A stretch of DNA of 64,000 nucleotides from Cervus elaphus (Eukaryota; Chordata; Mammalia; Artiodactyla; Cervidae). Both the position numbers and the translations under genes were made by a program. This document shows positions 11,704 to 23,848 of this stretch, piece by piece; the first letter of the stretch is position 1; each line of letters starts with the position of its first letter. The DNA lies in contig NC_057842.1 of the NCBI RefSeq assembly GCF_910594005.1, forward strand, positions 63,874,777-63,938,776, read 5' to 3'. The notes beneath the pieces are model-generated. The model made no database searches. It was not told the DNA's origin and saw only the letters and a list, made by a program, of their open reading frames with translations.

Positions 11704-12360
11704 CAAAAATAAAGTGAAACAGACAATAACACCAAAGAAAAAAGAATCAGTTTCTGACTGCCTTCCAAAAGTCTCTTTACACTGATGCAGCAAGTATTTT
11801 TGTACAATTCTCAGCTTAAAATTTTTATCAGAGGACATCAAAAGGAAGCCGACCTTTCAGATTTAGAAATGGAGTGTCTCATTAAAGAGCAGAGAGTAGC
11901 AAATCAAAGGTAATATTAGCATCTTTCTTCCTATCTCAGTTGACGCTAGATTCAGCACCTCTGTCACCTCTGGGGTGAGGGCTCCCTGCCTTCTCATCAG
12001 AGCCTGTCTCTGAGCATCAGACTGAAACAAGAGATCACAAGTGACAGCTTTGCTAGATCTGACCCACAGGCAGATTTGTTTTCCCCACAGTGTTACCTTC
12101 TAAACGTGTTTGAAAGCTTTAATTAGTTACCAACACATAAAAGTCTGTATTTTCAGCTTCTCTGGAGTTATCCGAAGAATTGGCAATCGTGGGTCTGCAT
12201 GGCCTCTTGCCAACAGGAGCTAGAACTGACAAAGGACGGGCCATTCATCGAGGACATGTGTGCGGGGTTTTCCGGTCCCTCATCTCTTCTGCTGTCCAGC
12301 ACCTGGGTCTGGTTTCTGTTATCAAGTGCCACTGGACTATGCAGTGTTTTCCGTACAGCT
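11703..12360. other. No recognised feature
   Basis: Unassigned sequence. Possible splice-like signals (AAAGGTAATA near 11907, CTATCTCAG near 11938) lie only about 30 bases apart and mark no usable exon. Confidence 0.4.
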
Positions 12361-12826
12361 GGTATGGTTGCTTGAATGACAATCCTCAGGAAGAAACGTC
12401 CACATCCTAGTTCCCAGGACCCATGAGTCATCTTCTCTGGAAAAAGAGCCTTTACATGCATCATTTAAGTTAAGTATCTCGAGATTAAGCGACATCCTGG
12501 ACTATCCAAGTGGGCCCTAAATCCGATGATAGATGTCTTTTTAAGAGAGAGACATGCAAAGGAGATGGGAGAGGAGAACACAGACACGCAGAGCAGAAGG
12601 CAATGAGAGCCAGAGGCGAAGGTCGGAGTGACGCAGCCACAAACCAAGGAAGCCGAGGAATGCTGGAAGGGACAGGAAGCCATCTCCTCTGGGACTCTGG
12701 AGGGGCTGAAGCTCCGCTGACATCTTGGTTTCAGACTTGTGGCCTCCAGATTTCTGAGACAGTACACTTCTCTTGTTTTAAACCACTCAATTTGTGGTAT
12801 TTTGTTATGGCAGCCCTGAGATATTT
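12361..12826 (+). mobile_element. MLT1-type (ERVL-MaLR) solo LTR
   Basis: Contains AGTGGGCCCTAAATCCGATG, GCCACAAACCAAGGAAGCC and the terminal GTGGTATTTTGTTATGGCAG phrase of the MLT1 family. Overlapping open frames on both strands here (60-138 codons) are chance frames within the LTR. Confidence 0.8.
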
Positions 12827-13009
12827 CAGAGGTAATGGAAAAGTCAGAGCTAATGGCAAAGAATGTGGCTTGCAACCACATAAGTAAAGTAAAAAATACA
12901 GCTCAGGTCTCAAAAAGAATAATTTAGTAAGAAAGAATAAAATAAGTGAAGAAGTGAGACCCAAATGCTAGCATAAAGAATACCCATAATTGTTAAGAAG
13001 AATTATGAG

Positions 13010-13206
13010 ACAAGTGCTCGGGCCTGGTGCACTGGGAAGACCCAGAGGGATGGAGTGGGGAGGGAGGCGGGAGGGGGGATGGGGTGGGGAACACATGTAG
13101 ATCCATGGCTGATTCATGTCAATGTAGGGCAAAAACCACTACAATATTGTAAAGTAATTAGCCTCCAACTAATAAAAATAAATGGGAAAATAAATAAATA
13201 AATAAA
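13010..13206 (+). mobile_element. L1_BT-type 3' tip
   Basis: Reads GTGCACTGGGAAGACCCAG, then a G-rich block, then GATTCATGTCAATGTAGGGC and AATATTGTAAAGTAATTAGC. It ends in (AAAT)n. Confidence 0.8.
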
Positions 13207-14042
13207 AAGAAGAATTAGGAGGAGAATGAGGATACAGCCAAGGATTTGAGAAGCAAGAGAACATGGTCATTTTCATTGAGTGCCAATCCAGTATAGCAGT
13301 GAAAACTGACAAGAACATGGTGTAAATGAGCTCAAGTATGTTTAAAGTATTCAAGATACACAAGCCGCTCACTCGAGAAGTTTCTACCCAAGGGAAAAAA
13401 GAAGCTAAAAGTGTCTGGAAATCGCAAATAGTTTCACTGGATGAGCAATGTGTTTGTTTGTCTTCTTGTTTCTGTTTTGGGTTTTTTTTTTCTTTTTTAA
13501 ATATAAGGAAGATATAATTGAAGGGAAAAGGGAAAATTTTCTTTCCTCTGTATTGTACTTTTTATTCTCAGAGGTTAAGGCAAATATTGAAAAATGTAGG
13601 ACTAATCATTGAGTTGTGGTCATTAAAATAGTGGATTTTATTAAGTCTTTCAAATCATTGAGATACAGTTGGTGTAACTGCTTATAGTAGTCAGCTACAA
13701 AATAAACATTACAAACAAAAATTGAATGTATCATTATTCACCAATCCAGCATTACATATTATTTACCTATTACATTTACAATAAACATTCAGACTAAGTT
13801 AATGAGCTGCATAATTGTTTACTTACTATTTAAGATAAGTGGGATACTCACATAGTTTAAAGAAAGACATGATGTCCTGTGTTCCTCAAGGCAGAAAATG
13901 CTACGGATGGATTTGGAAAAGAACTGTCACCTCTATCTGGTACTGCAGTTATGCAAGTACGTGAATTTCTGAATCATAATTTAGTAAGTACATGTATTAA
14001 ATTTAACTTCAATAGCAACACATAATGTATATCTGATACCAA
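13207..14042. other. No recognised feature
   Basis: AT-rich unassigned DNA. I see no repeat family or exon. Confidence 0.4.
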
Positions 14043-14215
14043 TAATAATAGCTAGCATCTATTAAATGTTCACTGTGTGTTAAGCCTTATACAAATTAAT
14101 TCATTTCATTCTTCATGATTCTGATAGATAGGCACAATTATCATTCCCGTTTTACAGATGAGGAAATTAAAGCACAAAGAAGTCGAGTGTATTACTTAAA
14201 CCACAGCAAGAGAGT
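14043..14215 (-). mobile_element. MIR SINE
   Basis: The antisense MIR core is clear: AATAGCTAGCATCTATTAAA, then CATTCCCGTTTTACAGATGA and GGAAATTAAAGCACAAAGA. Confidence 0.85.
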
Positions 14216-15222
14216 GTTGGAAAAAAAAGAGAGTGTTGTCATCTGCATCAGACCCATGTGTTCTGGCTCGAGTCTGCACTGGCGACCACAAAGATCTAAA
14301 ATGCAAATCTCAGATGAAAGTAAAATAACTTTCATTTACTCAAATAGAACAGCTATGTGTTGATCCAAGCACTGAAATTTTCATATTAGCTTCCATATTA
14401 ACTAACTAGGTCATCAGAATTAACATATGCATCAAATTTAGGATACACTAAATAAAGCCACAATTGCTTTAATGTATTTATGATTCATTACTCTCTTTTC
14501 AAAATGTTGACAACTCACTGGACTTTTATCTATAAAGAAACCAAGAAGAGTTTCAAAGGAATAGAGCCTCTTTCATAACATGGTTTATTAAGACTTGTTT
14601 GCATAGACTATATCTCTCAATATCTAGCAATGACACATTATCAGAAGTTATTATACATCCATGCTGACAATAAACAAATCAGTACTTACGTCCATCCAAA
14701 TAGACACATACGAACAAACACAGATCTATGCTCTTGTGCAGTTAGTATAATATATATAAATGTATTTCTTACGGAAAAAATATAGAATGGATGGAAATAC
14801 TTCTGCTGTATTTGATGGGATTTCAATTCTGCCAATTGACAGGTGTTCACAGTTCAAAAGACTCATGGTTTCAGCTAAGGGTAGAATTTGGCTGCATGTA
14901 TTTTAAGTAGCATCCTGAGGGAGTACTGTCCTTGTAAATGTACAGTATTAGAGCAATTCTAAGTTCATAATTAGATCTGGCATGTGGTGATCCATTATCA
15001 TCCTCTGAAAGCAGGCATCTGCTACTTAGCTTTTAAGAGCCATGACAAAAATGATCACAAAATTGTGATCATTAATATAATAGTTTTTATCAAATATTCA
15101 ATCATTGCAATCAGTAAAATTAACGTGGCAGTTAACAGCAATTAGCAGTGAAATAAATGCTCAAACAGAAAAGTTGAAGGAACTATCACAGTTTGTCAGA
15201 ACAATTAGTTGCCAAGTCCTGT
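14216..15222. other. No recognised feature
   Basis: About 1 kb of AT-rich DNA without a recognisable element. Confidence 0.4.
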
Positions 15223-15224
15223 GG

Positions 15225-15295
15225 ATTCTGCCACAACTGAAAGATTCCATATGCTACAACTAAGACCTGGTGTAGCCTAAATAAATAAATAAATA
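15225..15295 (+). mobile_element. CHR-type SINE fragment
   Basis: Has only the CCATATGCTACAACTAAGAC body and the AATAAATAAATAAATA tail. The head is missing. Confidence 0.6.
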
Positions 15296-15309
15296 TTTTA
15301 AAAAACAAC

Positions 15310-15530
15310 TTCCTCTTCTGCACTCTAAGCTTTCCATCTCTAGAACTCTGCATATAATACGCCGCTACTTAGAATGTCTTTTCCTCTCCATCTCTAACAT
15401 TCCTCCTCTGTATAAACCCAACTCGGATTTCACCTCCTCCTTGCAGATTTTCTTGATCTCACCACATACTACTAATCTCTGCCTTTGGACACTGAGTGTC
15501 ACACCCGCCTTCCCTGTGAAAGCTTGCTAC
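15310..15530 (+). mobile_element. Possible L2 fragment
   Basis: The phrase ATTTCACCTCCTCCTTGCAG and the spacing of pyrimidine-rich blocks resemble the L2 ORF2 end, but divergence is high. Unassigned DNA is the alternative. Confidence 0.35.
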
Positions 15531-15552
15531 TGTCTGCCCTGAATTCTAGTTA

Positions 15553-15662
15553 AGGTGAGCCCTCTCTATCGGCTAGTTCAGTGTCCAGGGATTCGACCAA
15601 CTGCAGGTGCACAGTTGATTGAGTCTGGGGACACAGAACACGCCAGTATGGAGGGCTCACTG
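15553..15662. mobile_element. Short Tigger-like (TcMar) nonautonomous DNA transposon
   Basis: About 110 bp with terminal inverted repeats: GGTGAGCCCTC at the left and GAGGGCTCACTG at the right, plus internal CCAGGGATTCGACCAACTGC. The ends and interior resemble small Tigger-derived elements. It has no coding capacity. Confidence 0.6.
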
Positions 15663-15715
15663 AACCACAGAAACTGGGGAAATCTGAGTAAGATCAGTGG
15701 ACTCTAACAATGTCA

Positions 15716-15870
15716 GTACCCTGACTGTGATATTATACTGTAGTTTTGCAAGAAGTTACTTTGGGGAAAACCAGGGAAAAGGTACAAAGGATCTCCTTCT
15801 ACTATATATTTCAACTATATGTTCAATATGAATCAACAATTACCTCAAAATAAAACATTAAATTAAAACA
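15716..15870 (+). mobile_element. Old L1M 3' end
   Basis: Contains TGTGATATTATACTGTAGTT and ends TTACCTCAAAATAAAACATT, the typical end of several old mammalian L1 3' UTRs. Confidence 0.6.
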
Positions 15871-16124
15871 CTAACTCCAAGGGTAGATTCTCAGAGAGTA
15901 AAAATGAAAATAGCATTTTCAGCTTCTCCACAGAGCAGCAGCTTGAAACTGCTCTTGCTTTGCACCTCTGATACAGTGGAACCTCATAGAGAAATCACTC
16001 TGTCCGGTGCCTGAAAGAAATGGGTACCAAAAGGTGTGGTACCCATTCATTGCATGAACCCCCTGCGGAACAGATTCACTTGGTCTGCCTGGTCTCAGGA
16101 AGTAGCCACTTCAGATTAAAAGCT

Positions 16125-16455
16125 GTTTTGAAATAGGTTCATCTGTATCGTTTTTCTAGATTCCACACACATGCCTTAATATATATTTGCTATTCTCTCT
16201 GACTACTTCTGTACGACAACCTCTAAATCCATTCAATTCTCAGAGAATGGCACAATTTCATCCCTTTTTTTGGGCTGAGTAATATTCAACTGCGTAATAT
16301 GTGCCACTTCCTCTTTATCCACTCCTCTGTCGACGCACATTTAGGCTGCTCCCATGTCCTAGCCCTCGTAAATAGTGCTGCAATAAACATTGGAGTGCAT
16401 GTATCTTTTGGAATTATGATATTCTCTGGGTATATGCCCAGGAAGAAAAGTTAAA
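16125..16455 (-). mobile_element. L1 ORF2 end / 3' UTR fragment
   Basis: Antisense phrases AGTAATATTCAACTGCG, GTAAATAGTGCTGCAATAAA and TCTCTGGGTATATGCCCAGG mark the end of L1 ORF2. It is truncated at both ends. Confidence 0.85.
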
Positions 16456-16522
16456 AAAAAAAATAGAAAAGCTTATGTGAGGGTCAAAGGTATACGGGAA
16501 CTCCCTACACCATCTTTGCAAG

Positions 16523-16970
16523 ACTAGTGGATTGAATAGTAACCCCCGAAGAACTCAGGTCCACCAAGAACCTCAGAATATGACCCTATTTGGAAGTAGA
16601 GTCTTCACAGATGTAATTAAAGACCTTAAGATGAAATCATTCCAGGTTTAGAGTAGGCCCTAAATCCCATGACTGGTGTTTTTACAAGAAGAGAAAAGGG
16701 AACATGGAGAATAAAGAGGAAATACGTGTGAGGTCAGAGACAGAGATTGTATTAACAGTCACGCTGCCACAAACCAAGGAATGTCAGGAGCTGTTAGAAG
16801 CTGAAAGAAGCAAAGAGGGGTTTTCCCCAGAGCCTTCAAGCCTTCAAGGGAGCATGGCTCCTTGATTTTGGACTTCTGGCCCCTAAAACTGTGAAAGAGT
16901 AAATTTCTACTGTTGTAACCCACTAGGTTTGTTGTAATTTGTTGCAGCAGCCTGAAAACTAAAGCAGCAA
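16523..16970 (+). mobile_element. MLT1-type (ERVL-MaLR) solo LTR
   Basis: Contains CTCAGAATATGACCCTATTTG, GATTTTGGACTTCTGGCCCC and CACTAGGTTTGTTGTAATTTG in the order expected for the family. The sequence just after (to about 17015) looks like an L1 3' tip. Confidence 0.8.
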
Positions 16971-17015
16971 CTTTTCTGTAAATCTAAAATTATTCTGAAA
17001 TTAAAAATTTACTTT

Positions 17016-17590
17016 AAAATAGTTGATGTGAGGTCTGAGAGGCCATTAGCAACCTAGGTCTAACCCTTCAGAGAAGAGTCAGAACCAGAATCTTAGACTA
17101 CAAGGGTGAGACGTAAAGTAGGCAGAGGCAGGTCCTGACCTGGCTGTGCAAGTGGGCCCTGGAAAGAAGGCCTGGAGCAGCACAAGTTCAATCCTGATCC
17201 TAGAAGTAGTGGAACTGGATGATCCAAGCCAATGGCATTGGAATCCAAGAGAAAGATTAAACTCAGGAGTTAGAAGAGGCTTCGGCAGCAGGAGATGCTA
17301 ATGTTTCTGTTATGCCCATCCCATGTCAGGCTCATTTCCCTGTGATATATAAATATTCTGGAAGGTCTACAAGTATAGAGTCCAGCCTGATGAGGAGTTT
17401 ATCAAAACTAAGGTCTTCTTAACAGTCAAACTGAGAAGGGGTTCAGAACAGAACTCCAGGTAGACCAGAGGAAAGGAAACAACTGACTTGGTAAAATCAG
17501 CAGAAAGGCAGTCTTAGGATCCGGATCAATGGAGTGGGGGAGGGAGGTGGGAGTAGAGAGGAGAATCGAAAGTACTGACCTCTGAGATGA
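17016..17590. other. No recognised feature
   Basis: Purine-rich unassigned sequence. Confidence 0.4.
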
Positions 17591-17591
17591 C

Positions 17592-17690
17592 ACATGTCTT
17601 TAACAAATATTTGTTGAGTACCTTTTCTGCATGTACAGAGCTAAATAAGATAGCTCCTCTTGCTTCCAAGGAGATTTCAGACCTTCAGGG
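17592..17690 (-). mobile_element. L2 or MIR-related fragment
   Basis: AACAAATATTTGTTGAGTACC followed by TGCATGTACAGAGCTAAATA is the antisense end common to L2. It is short. Confidence 0.5.
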
Positions 17691-17756
17691 CTTGACCTCA
17701 AATCCCAGGACTGTGGGAAAAGGCATACGACTTTCAATCTCTCCATAGTTGGGTCA

Positions 17757-17812
17757 GTTCCCCCAAACAGGAACTAAACCTGAAATCCTAACAGTCAGGC
17801 CTCCAGGGAACT
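17757..17812 (-). mobile_element. CHR-type SINE fragment
   Basis: A degenerate antisense head and B-box area (CAGTTCCCCCAAACAGGAAC ... CAGGCCTCCAGGGAAC). Confidence 0.4.
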
Positions 17813-17956
17813 GAAATGCTTCTGTCATAAGAAAATAATTCCCTCACCTTATTCAGACTCTGTTTCAAGTGGTTGAATGAGACACTTTGTAAATGGGAAG
17901 AAAGGAACAATCCTGTTTCATTTGGAAGGAGTACTATGTGAATTACACATTTTGCA

Positions 17957-17974
17957 ACTCTCTCTCTCTCTCCC
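17957..17974. repeat. (TC)n microsatellite
   Basis: A short uninterrupted TC run. Confidence 0.85.
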
Positions 17975-18015
17975 TCTTTAATTCTCAATCTCTTTGCCAG
18001 AAATAATGTGTTACT

Positions 18016-18160
18016 AGGACTTCCCTCCCTGTCCCTGCTGCCAGTGCAGGGGGCCCAGGTTCGATCCCTGGTTTGGGGAACTAGATCCCATATGCTGCAA
18101 CTAAAACTTGGCACAGACCAACGAATAAATAAAAGTAAATACAAAAAAGAAGTAAAAAGA
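18016..18160 (+). mobile_element. CHR-type SINE, short form, with TSD
   Basis: The head is GGACTTCCCTCCCTGTCCCTG and the B box is GGTTCGATCCCTGG. The tail is A-rich. Flanks 18002-18014 and 18161-18173 match at 11 of 13 bases (AATAATGTGTTAC / AGTAATGTGTTAT), giving a TSD. Confidence 0.9.
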
Positions 18161-18173
18161 AGTAATGTGTTAT

Positions 18174-19856
18174 TGCCACAAATTGATAATAAATTTATTT
18201 AATCTTTAAAATATTCAGAAGGAAAGGAATACTCTTCCAGGATTAACCTTACCCTGGTCATAACTCAGGTTCTGTATGTTTCACTTGCCTATCATTTCTA
18301 TTTAAAGAAATATGTCATTTACTCCCTTGTGCTGATCCTGAACTCCTTAAGAGCAAGACTAGTCTTATAATGACTAGATCCAAGCTCTTAATCAAAAAGG
18401 TCTGCGAACCTCTGAAACTGTGTGAATTTTTAAGTGAATGTGCACTTTTCCTGTAAGAAAGTCAGTAACTTTCATCATATTCTCAAAAATTTTAAACCAA
18501 AATACTCAAGCAGTTTGGAAGCACATACTGTAAGCTTAATTAATGTTTGCTGAACAAACTAATTTATTTGTATATTCTGTCAACATCCTACAGCCAAAGA
18601 ACCCTTGGGAACACAGTCGTAGTTGCACAAGTTGGGTTTATTCTTGGTGCAGAAAGGAAGAATATTCATCATGGGGAATCATTAAGGTGTCTTAGTAGGA
18701 GAGTGGTAGAAAGAACTGGTTACAGAATTTGGACTTCGATTCTGTGACTTGGGGGGAGAGTCAATGATTAAGCCTCTCCATCAATCTTACTTTTGGGAAT
18801 AGAGAATAGCACAGGATAAAGCTGTAATTAGTAAAGAAGTAGCAGTCCTTCATTTCGGCAGAGAGGGGTGTTTAGGGGGGTGGCACAGGGACCTTAGGTC
18901 TGTAGTTAGACAAAGTTGTGAAGTACCCTTGCTCCGTCACATTTTATCGTGGTTTCAGAGTGATCCCGTCTGAGGTTGGTGTTCTGTGAGGTCATTTACG
19001 TCTCACAGGAGAATAAAACAGCCTATAGCTATGAGTGCCAAACCAGCTTCTGAATGTCAGGGGCTGTTCTTTTCCCATTCCTCAGTTCCTAATAATGTAA
19101 AGATTTCTACAATGTAAAACAAGTCAGGAGGGTGTTGGTAAAGGTTCAGAATTTACTCAGCAAATATTACTGCTGGAATCTAAGATAGAGAATTGTATTT
19201 ATGATAAAGTGTACAGATTTTCTATCCACATGATGAATTTATACCCACACAATTAGGCATTTTAGTCAGTATTTCCTCTTGTACACTTCACAAATAGTTT
19301 CCTTTGGAAGGTCCATCAGGAAGTGGTTTTACTAACCACTATATAAAGTTTTACTACACAAATCTGGACATTTTATGGCTGTGAGATTTTTTTAAAAATT
19401 AAAGCCAAAATAAGCATCTAATTAAACATATCTTTTAAAGGTTCTTTTTTTAAACTAATAACCAAGAGTTTATCAGAATGTCTATAAATTTATGTTTATA
19501 TTTTCAGTTTGTGATAATCTAAAGAGCAACAATAGTGAAAGAAGCTTGGATGACTATCTCATCACTATTACCGGGTGATATCTGTCTTCTTGTGTATCTC
19601 TAAAGGTAGAATCTCTTTTGTTGCGAGGGAAACAAGTTGACGGCACTGTGAAACAGAACCAGTACCAGCTGAACCAGAAGAAAATGGTTGGGAGAACTGA
19701 GTTCATCCCACAACACACAAGCACAAAATAATACAGGCACAAGAAACTCCAAAGAACCTGCATCTAGCTCAGGGAATAACAGGTTATGGACACTTTGCAA
19801 AACCTAAAGAGGAGGAGGGAGGGAGGGAGGAGGGAAGGAGATATTTACTAGAAAGT
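18174..19856. other. Unassigned, possible MIR relic at 18697-18800
   Basis: About 1.7 kb with no gene. The segment 18697-18800 (GAACTGGTTACAGAATTTGG ... TGACTTGGGG) weakly resembles a plus-strand MIR. A G/A-rich run lies at 19811-19850. The rest is unrecognised. Confidence 0.35.
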
Positions 19857-19868
19857 GAACAGAGACGG

Positions 19869-20302
19869 TTTTTCCAGTAGTCATGTAGGGATGTGAGAAC
19901 TGGACTATAAAGAAAGCTGAGTGCTGAAGAACTGATGTTTTGGAATTGTGGTGTTGGGGAAGACTCTTGAGAGTCCCTTGGACTGCAATGAGATCAAATC
20001 AGTCAATCCTAAAGGAGATCCGTCCTGAATATTTATTGGAAGGACTGATGCTGTAGCTGAAATTCTAATACTTTGGCCACCTGGTGTGAAGAACTGACTC
20101 ATTGGGAAAGACCCTGATGCTGGGAAAGATTGAAGGCAAGAGGAGAAGGTGATGACAGAGGATGAGATGGTTGGACGGCATCACTGATTCAGTGGACATG
20201 AGTTTGAGCAAGCTCCGGGAATTGGTGTTGGACAGGGAAGCCTAGCATGCTGCAGTCCATGGGGTCGCAGAGTCAGACATGACTGAACAACTGAACTGAA
20301 CT
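19869..20302 (+). mobile_element. BovB LINE 3' fragment with TSD
   Basis: It starts inside the BovB ORF2 end (TTTTTCCAGTAGTCATGTAG) and ends with the typical ACTGAACTGAACTGAA tail. Flanks GAACAGAGACGG (19857-19868) and GAACAGGGATGG (20303-20314) match at 10 of 12 bases. It is a plain 5'-truncated insertion with no intact frame. Confidence 0.9.
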
Positions 20303-20314
20303 GAACAGGGATGG

Positions 20315-20470
20315 TGTTGGGTGACAGGACTAACTAAAGGCTTTTTTAATCACTTTATCTTTCTAACAGAGCTGAATTTTCTTTAATAATCACATAAAAC
20401 AAAATGATATATTCAAAACTCTCTATATTGTTTGATATAATGCTACTAATGAGTTATTTTTATAACATTT
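20315..20470. other. Unassigned flank of the large L1
   Basis: Short AT-rich stretch between BovB and the L1 target-site duplication. Confidence 0.5.
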
Positions 20471-20483
20471 GAGATGCATGATA
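20471..20483. repeat. TSD of the L1_BT element, left copy
   Basis: GAGATGCATGATA here and GAGGTGCCTGATA at 29786-29798 match at 11 of 13 bases. They sit just outside the poly(A) end and the 5' end of the L1. Confidence 0.75.
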
Positions 20484-22870
20484 CTTTTTTTCCTTTTAAT
20501 TTATTTTTTTATTGAAGCATGATTGTTTTACAGAATTTTGGTGTTTTCTGTCAAATCTCAACTTGAATCAGCCATAGGTATACATATGTTCCCCTCCCTT
20601 TTGAACCTCCCTCCCATCCCCCTCCCCATCCCACCTTCTAGGTTGATACAGAGCCCCTGTTCCAGTTTCCTGAGCCATATAGCAAATTCCCTCTGGCTAT
20701 CTATTTTACATATGGTAATGCGAGTTTCCATGTTACTCTTTTCATATACCTCACCCTCTCCTCCCCCTCCCCATGTCCATAAGTCTATTCTCTATGTCTA
20801 TTTCTCCATTGCTGCCCTGTGAATAAGTTCTTCAGTACCATTCTTCTAGATTCCATATATATGGTGTTAGAATATGACATTTATCTTTCTCTTTCTAACT
20901 CACTTCACTCTATAAAATAGGTTCTAGGTTCATCCACCTCATCAGAAGTGACTCAAATGTGTTTTTTGTTATGACTGAGTAATATTCCACTGTATATATG
21001 TACCACAACTTCTTTAGCCATTCATCTGTCAATGGACATCTAGATTGATTTCACATTCTAGCTATTGTAAATAGTGCTGCAGTGAACAATGGGATACATG
21101 TGTCTTTTTCAATTCTGGTCTCCTCAGGGTATATGCCTAGGAATGGTATTGCTGGGTCACATGGTGGCTTTATTCCTAGTTTTTTAATGACTCTCCATAC
21201 CGTCTTCCATAGTGGCTGTATCAATTTACATTTCCACCAACGGTGCAAGAGGGTTCTCTTTTCTCCACACCCTCTCCAGCATTCTTGTTTGTAGACTTTT
21301 TGATGAGGGCCATTCTGACCAGTGTGAGATGATACCTCATTGTGGTTTTGATTTACTTTTCTCTAATAATGAGCGATGTTAAGCAATTTTGATGTTTGTT
21401 AGCCATCTGTATGTCTTCTTTGGAGAAATGTCTGTTTAGGTCTTTTTCCCACTTTTTGATGGATTGTTTGTTTATCTGGCATTGAGTTGTATGAATTGCT
21501 TGTATATTTTGGAAATTAATTCTTTGTCAGTTGTTTCATTTGCTGTTATTTTCTTCCATTCTGAGGGTTGTTTTTTCACCTTTCTTAGTTTCTTTTGCTG
21601 TGCAAAAGCTTTTAAGCTTAATCATGTCCCACTTGTTTACTTTTGTTTTCATTTCCATTACTCTAGGAGATGGGTCATAGAGGATCTTGCTTTGATTTAT
21701 GCCATCGAGTGTTCTGCCTATATTTTCCCCTAAGAGTTTTACAGTTTCCTGTCTTACATTTAGGTCTTTAATCATTTTGAATTTATCTTTGTGTATGGTG
21801 TTAGGAAGTGTTCTAACTTCATTCTTTTACACATAGCTGTCCAGTTTTCCCAGCACCATTCATTGAAGAGACTATCTTTGCCCCATTGTATATTCTTCCC
21901 TCCTTTGTCAAAAATAAGGTATCCATAGGTGCACGGGTTTATTTCTGGCTTTCTATTTTGTTCCATTGGTTTATATTTCTGCTTTTGTGCCATTGGCTTG
22001 CTGTCTTGGTGGCTGTAGCTTTGTAGGATAATCTGAAGTCAAGAAGGTTGATTCCTCCAGCACCATTCTTCTTTCTCAAGACTGCTTTGGCTTTTTGGGG
22101 TCTTTTGTGTTTCCATATGAATTGTGAAATCTTTTGTTCTAGTTCTGTGGAAAATGCCGTTGATAATTTGACAGGGATCGCATAGAATCTGTAGACTGCA
22201 TTTGGTAGCATAGTCATTTTCACAATATTGATTCTTCCTACCCAGGAACATAGAACATTTCCACCTGTTTATCTCATCTTTTATTTCTTTCATTAGTGTC
22301 TTATAATTTTCTGTATACAGTTCTTTTGTCTCCTTAGGTAAGTTTATTCCTAGATATTTAATTCTTTTTGTTACAATGGTGGATGGGATTGATTCTTTAA
22401 TTTCTCTTTGTGATTTTTCATTGTTAGTATATAGACATGCAAGCGATTTCTGTGTATTGATTTTGTATCCTGCAACTTCTAAATTCACTGATTAGTTTTA
22501 GTAATTTTGTAATATGATCTTTAGGGTTTTCTATGTACAGTATCACATCATGGGCAAACAAGGAGAGCTTTAATTCTTCTTTTCCAATCTGGATTCCTTA
22601 TATTTCTTTTTCTTCTCTGATTGCTGTAGCTAGGACTTCCAAAACTATGTTGAATAATAGTGGTGAAACTGGACACCCTTGTCTTGTTCCTGATCTTAGG
22701 GGGAATGCTTTCAGTTTTTCACCATTGAGAGCAATGTTTTTTGTAGCCTTATCATATATGGCCTTTACTATGTTGAGGTAAGTTCCTTCTATGCCCATTT
22801 TCAGAAGAGTTTTAATTATAAATGGGTGCTGAATTTTGTCACAGGCTTTTTCTGCATCTATTGAGATTAT

Positions 22871-23848
22871 CTGAGATTGCCTGACCTGCCTCCTGAGAAA
22901 TGTGTACGCAGGTCAAGAAGCAACAGTTGGAACTGGACTTGGAACAACAGTTGGTTCCAAATCAGGAAAGGAGTACATCAAGGCTGTATATTGTCACCCT
23001 GCTTATTTAACTTATAAGCAGAGCACAACATGAGAAATGCTGGGTTGGATGAAGCACAAGCTGGAATCAAGATTACTGGGAGAAAAATCAATAACCTCAG
23101 ATATGCAGATGGCATCACCCTTATGGCAGAAAGAGAGGAAGAAGAGTCTCTTGATGAAGGTGAAAGAGGAGAGTGAAAAAGTTGGCTTAAAACTCAACAT
23201 TCAAAAAACTAAGATCATGGCATCTGGTCTCATCACTTCATAGCAGACAAATGGAGAAACAGTGGAAACAGTGACTGACTTTATTTTTTGGGGCTGCAAA
23301 ATCACTGCAGATGGTGATTGCAACCATGAAATTAAAAGATGCTTACAACCTAGATAGCATATTAAAAGACAGAGACATTACTTTGCCAACAAAGGTTCAT
23401 CTAGTCAAGGCTATGGTTTTTCCAGTGGTCATGTATGGATGTGAGATTTGGACTGTGAAGAAAGCTGAGCGCTGAAGAATTGATGCTTTTGAACTGTGGT
23501 GTTGGAGAAGACTCTTGAGAGTCCCTTGGACTGCAAGGAGATCCAACCAGTCCATCCTAAAGGAGATCAGTCCTGGGTGTTCATTGGAAGGACTGATGCT
23601 GAAGCTGAAACTCCAATACTTTGACACCTCATGCGAAGAGTTGACTCATTGGAAAAGACCCTGATGCTGGGAGGGATTGGGGGCAGGAGAAGGGGATGAC
23701 AGAGGATGAGATGGCTGGATGGCATCACTGACCCAATGGACATGGGTTTGAGTAAACTCCAGGAGTTGGTGATGGACAGGGAGACCTGGTGTGCTGCAGT
23801 TCATGGGATCACAAAGAGTCGGAGAGCAACTGAACTGAACTGAACTGA
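22871..23848 (+). mobile_element. BovB fragment inserted in the L1 ORF2
   Basis: It opens inside the BovB reverse transcriptase (CTGACCTGCCTCCTGAGAAA) and runs to the ACTGAACTGAACTGA tail. The L1 text resumes immediately after (ATCATGGTGTATGAGC), continuing the L1 broken at 22870. The duplication is at most a few bases (ATC), so I cannot define a TSD. Its reverse transcriptase carries frameshifts. Confidence 0.9.
22982..23243 (+). pseudogene. BovB reverse-transcriptase remnant
   Basis: The translated phrases MLGWMKHKLESRLLGEKS and MKVKEESEKVGLKLNIQK lie in different frames, so the gene is frameshifted. The usual YADD region reads as YADG, with the second aspartate codon altered (GCAGATGGC near 23105). 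Confidence 0.75.

Noticed and set aside
12165..12964. Several overlapping frames of 60-138 codons on both strands
   Set aside because: Most fall in or across an MLT1 LTR. They lack conserved motifs and contradict each other.
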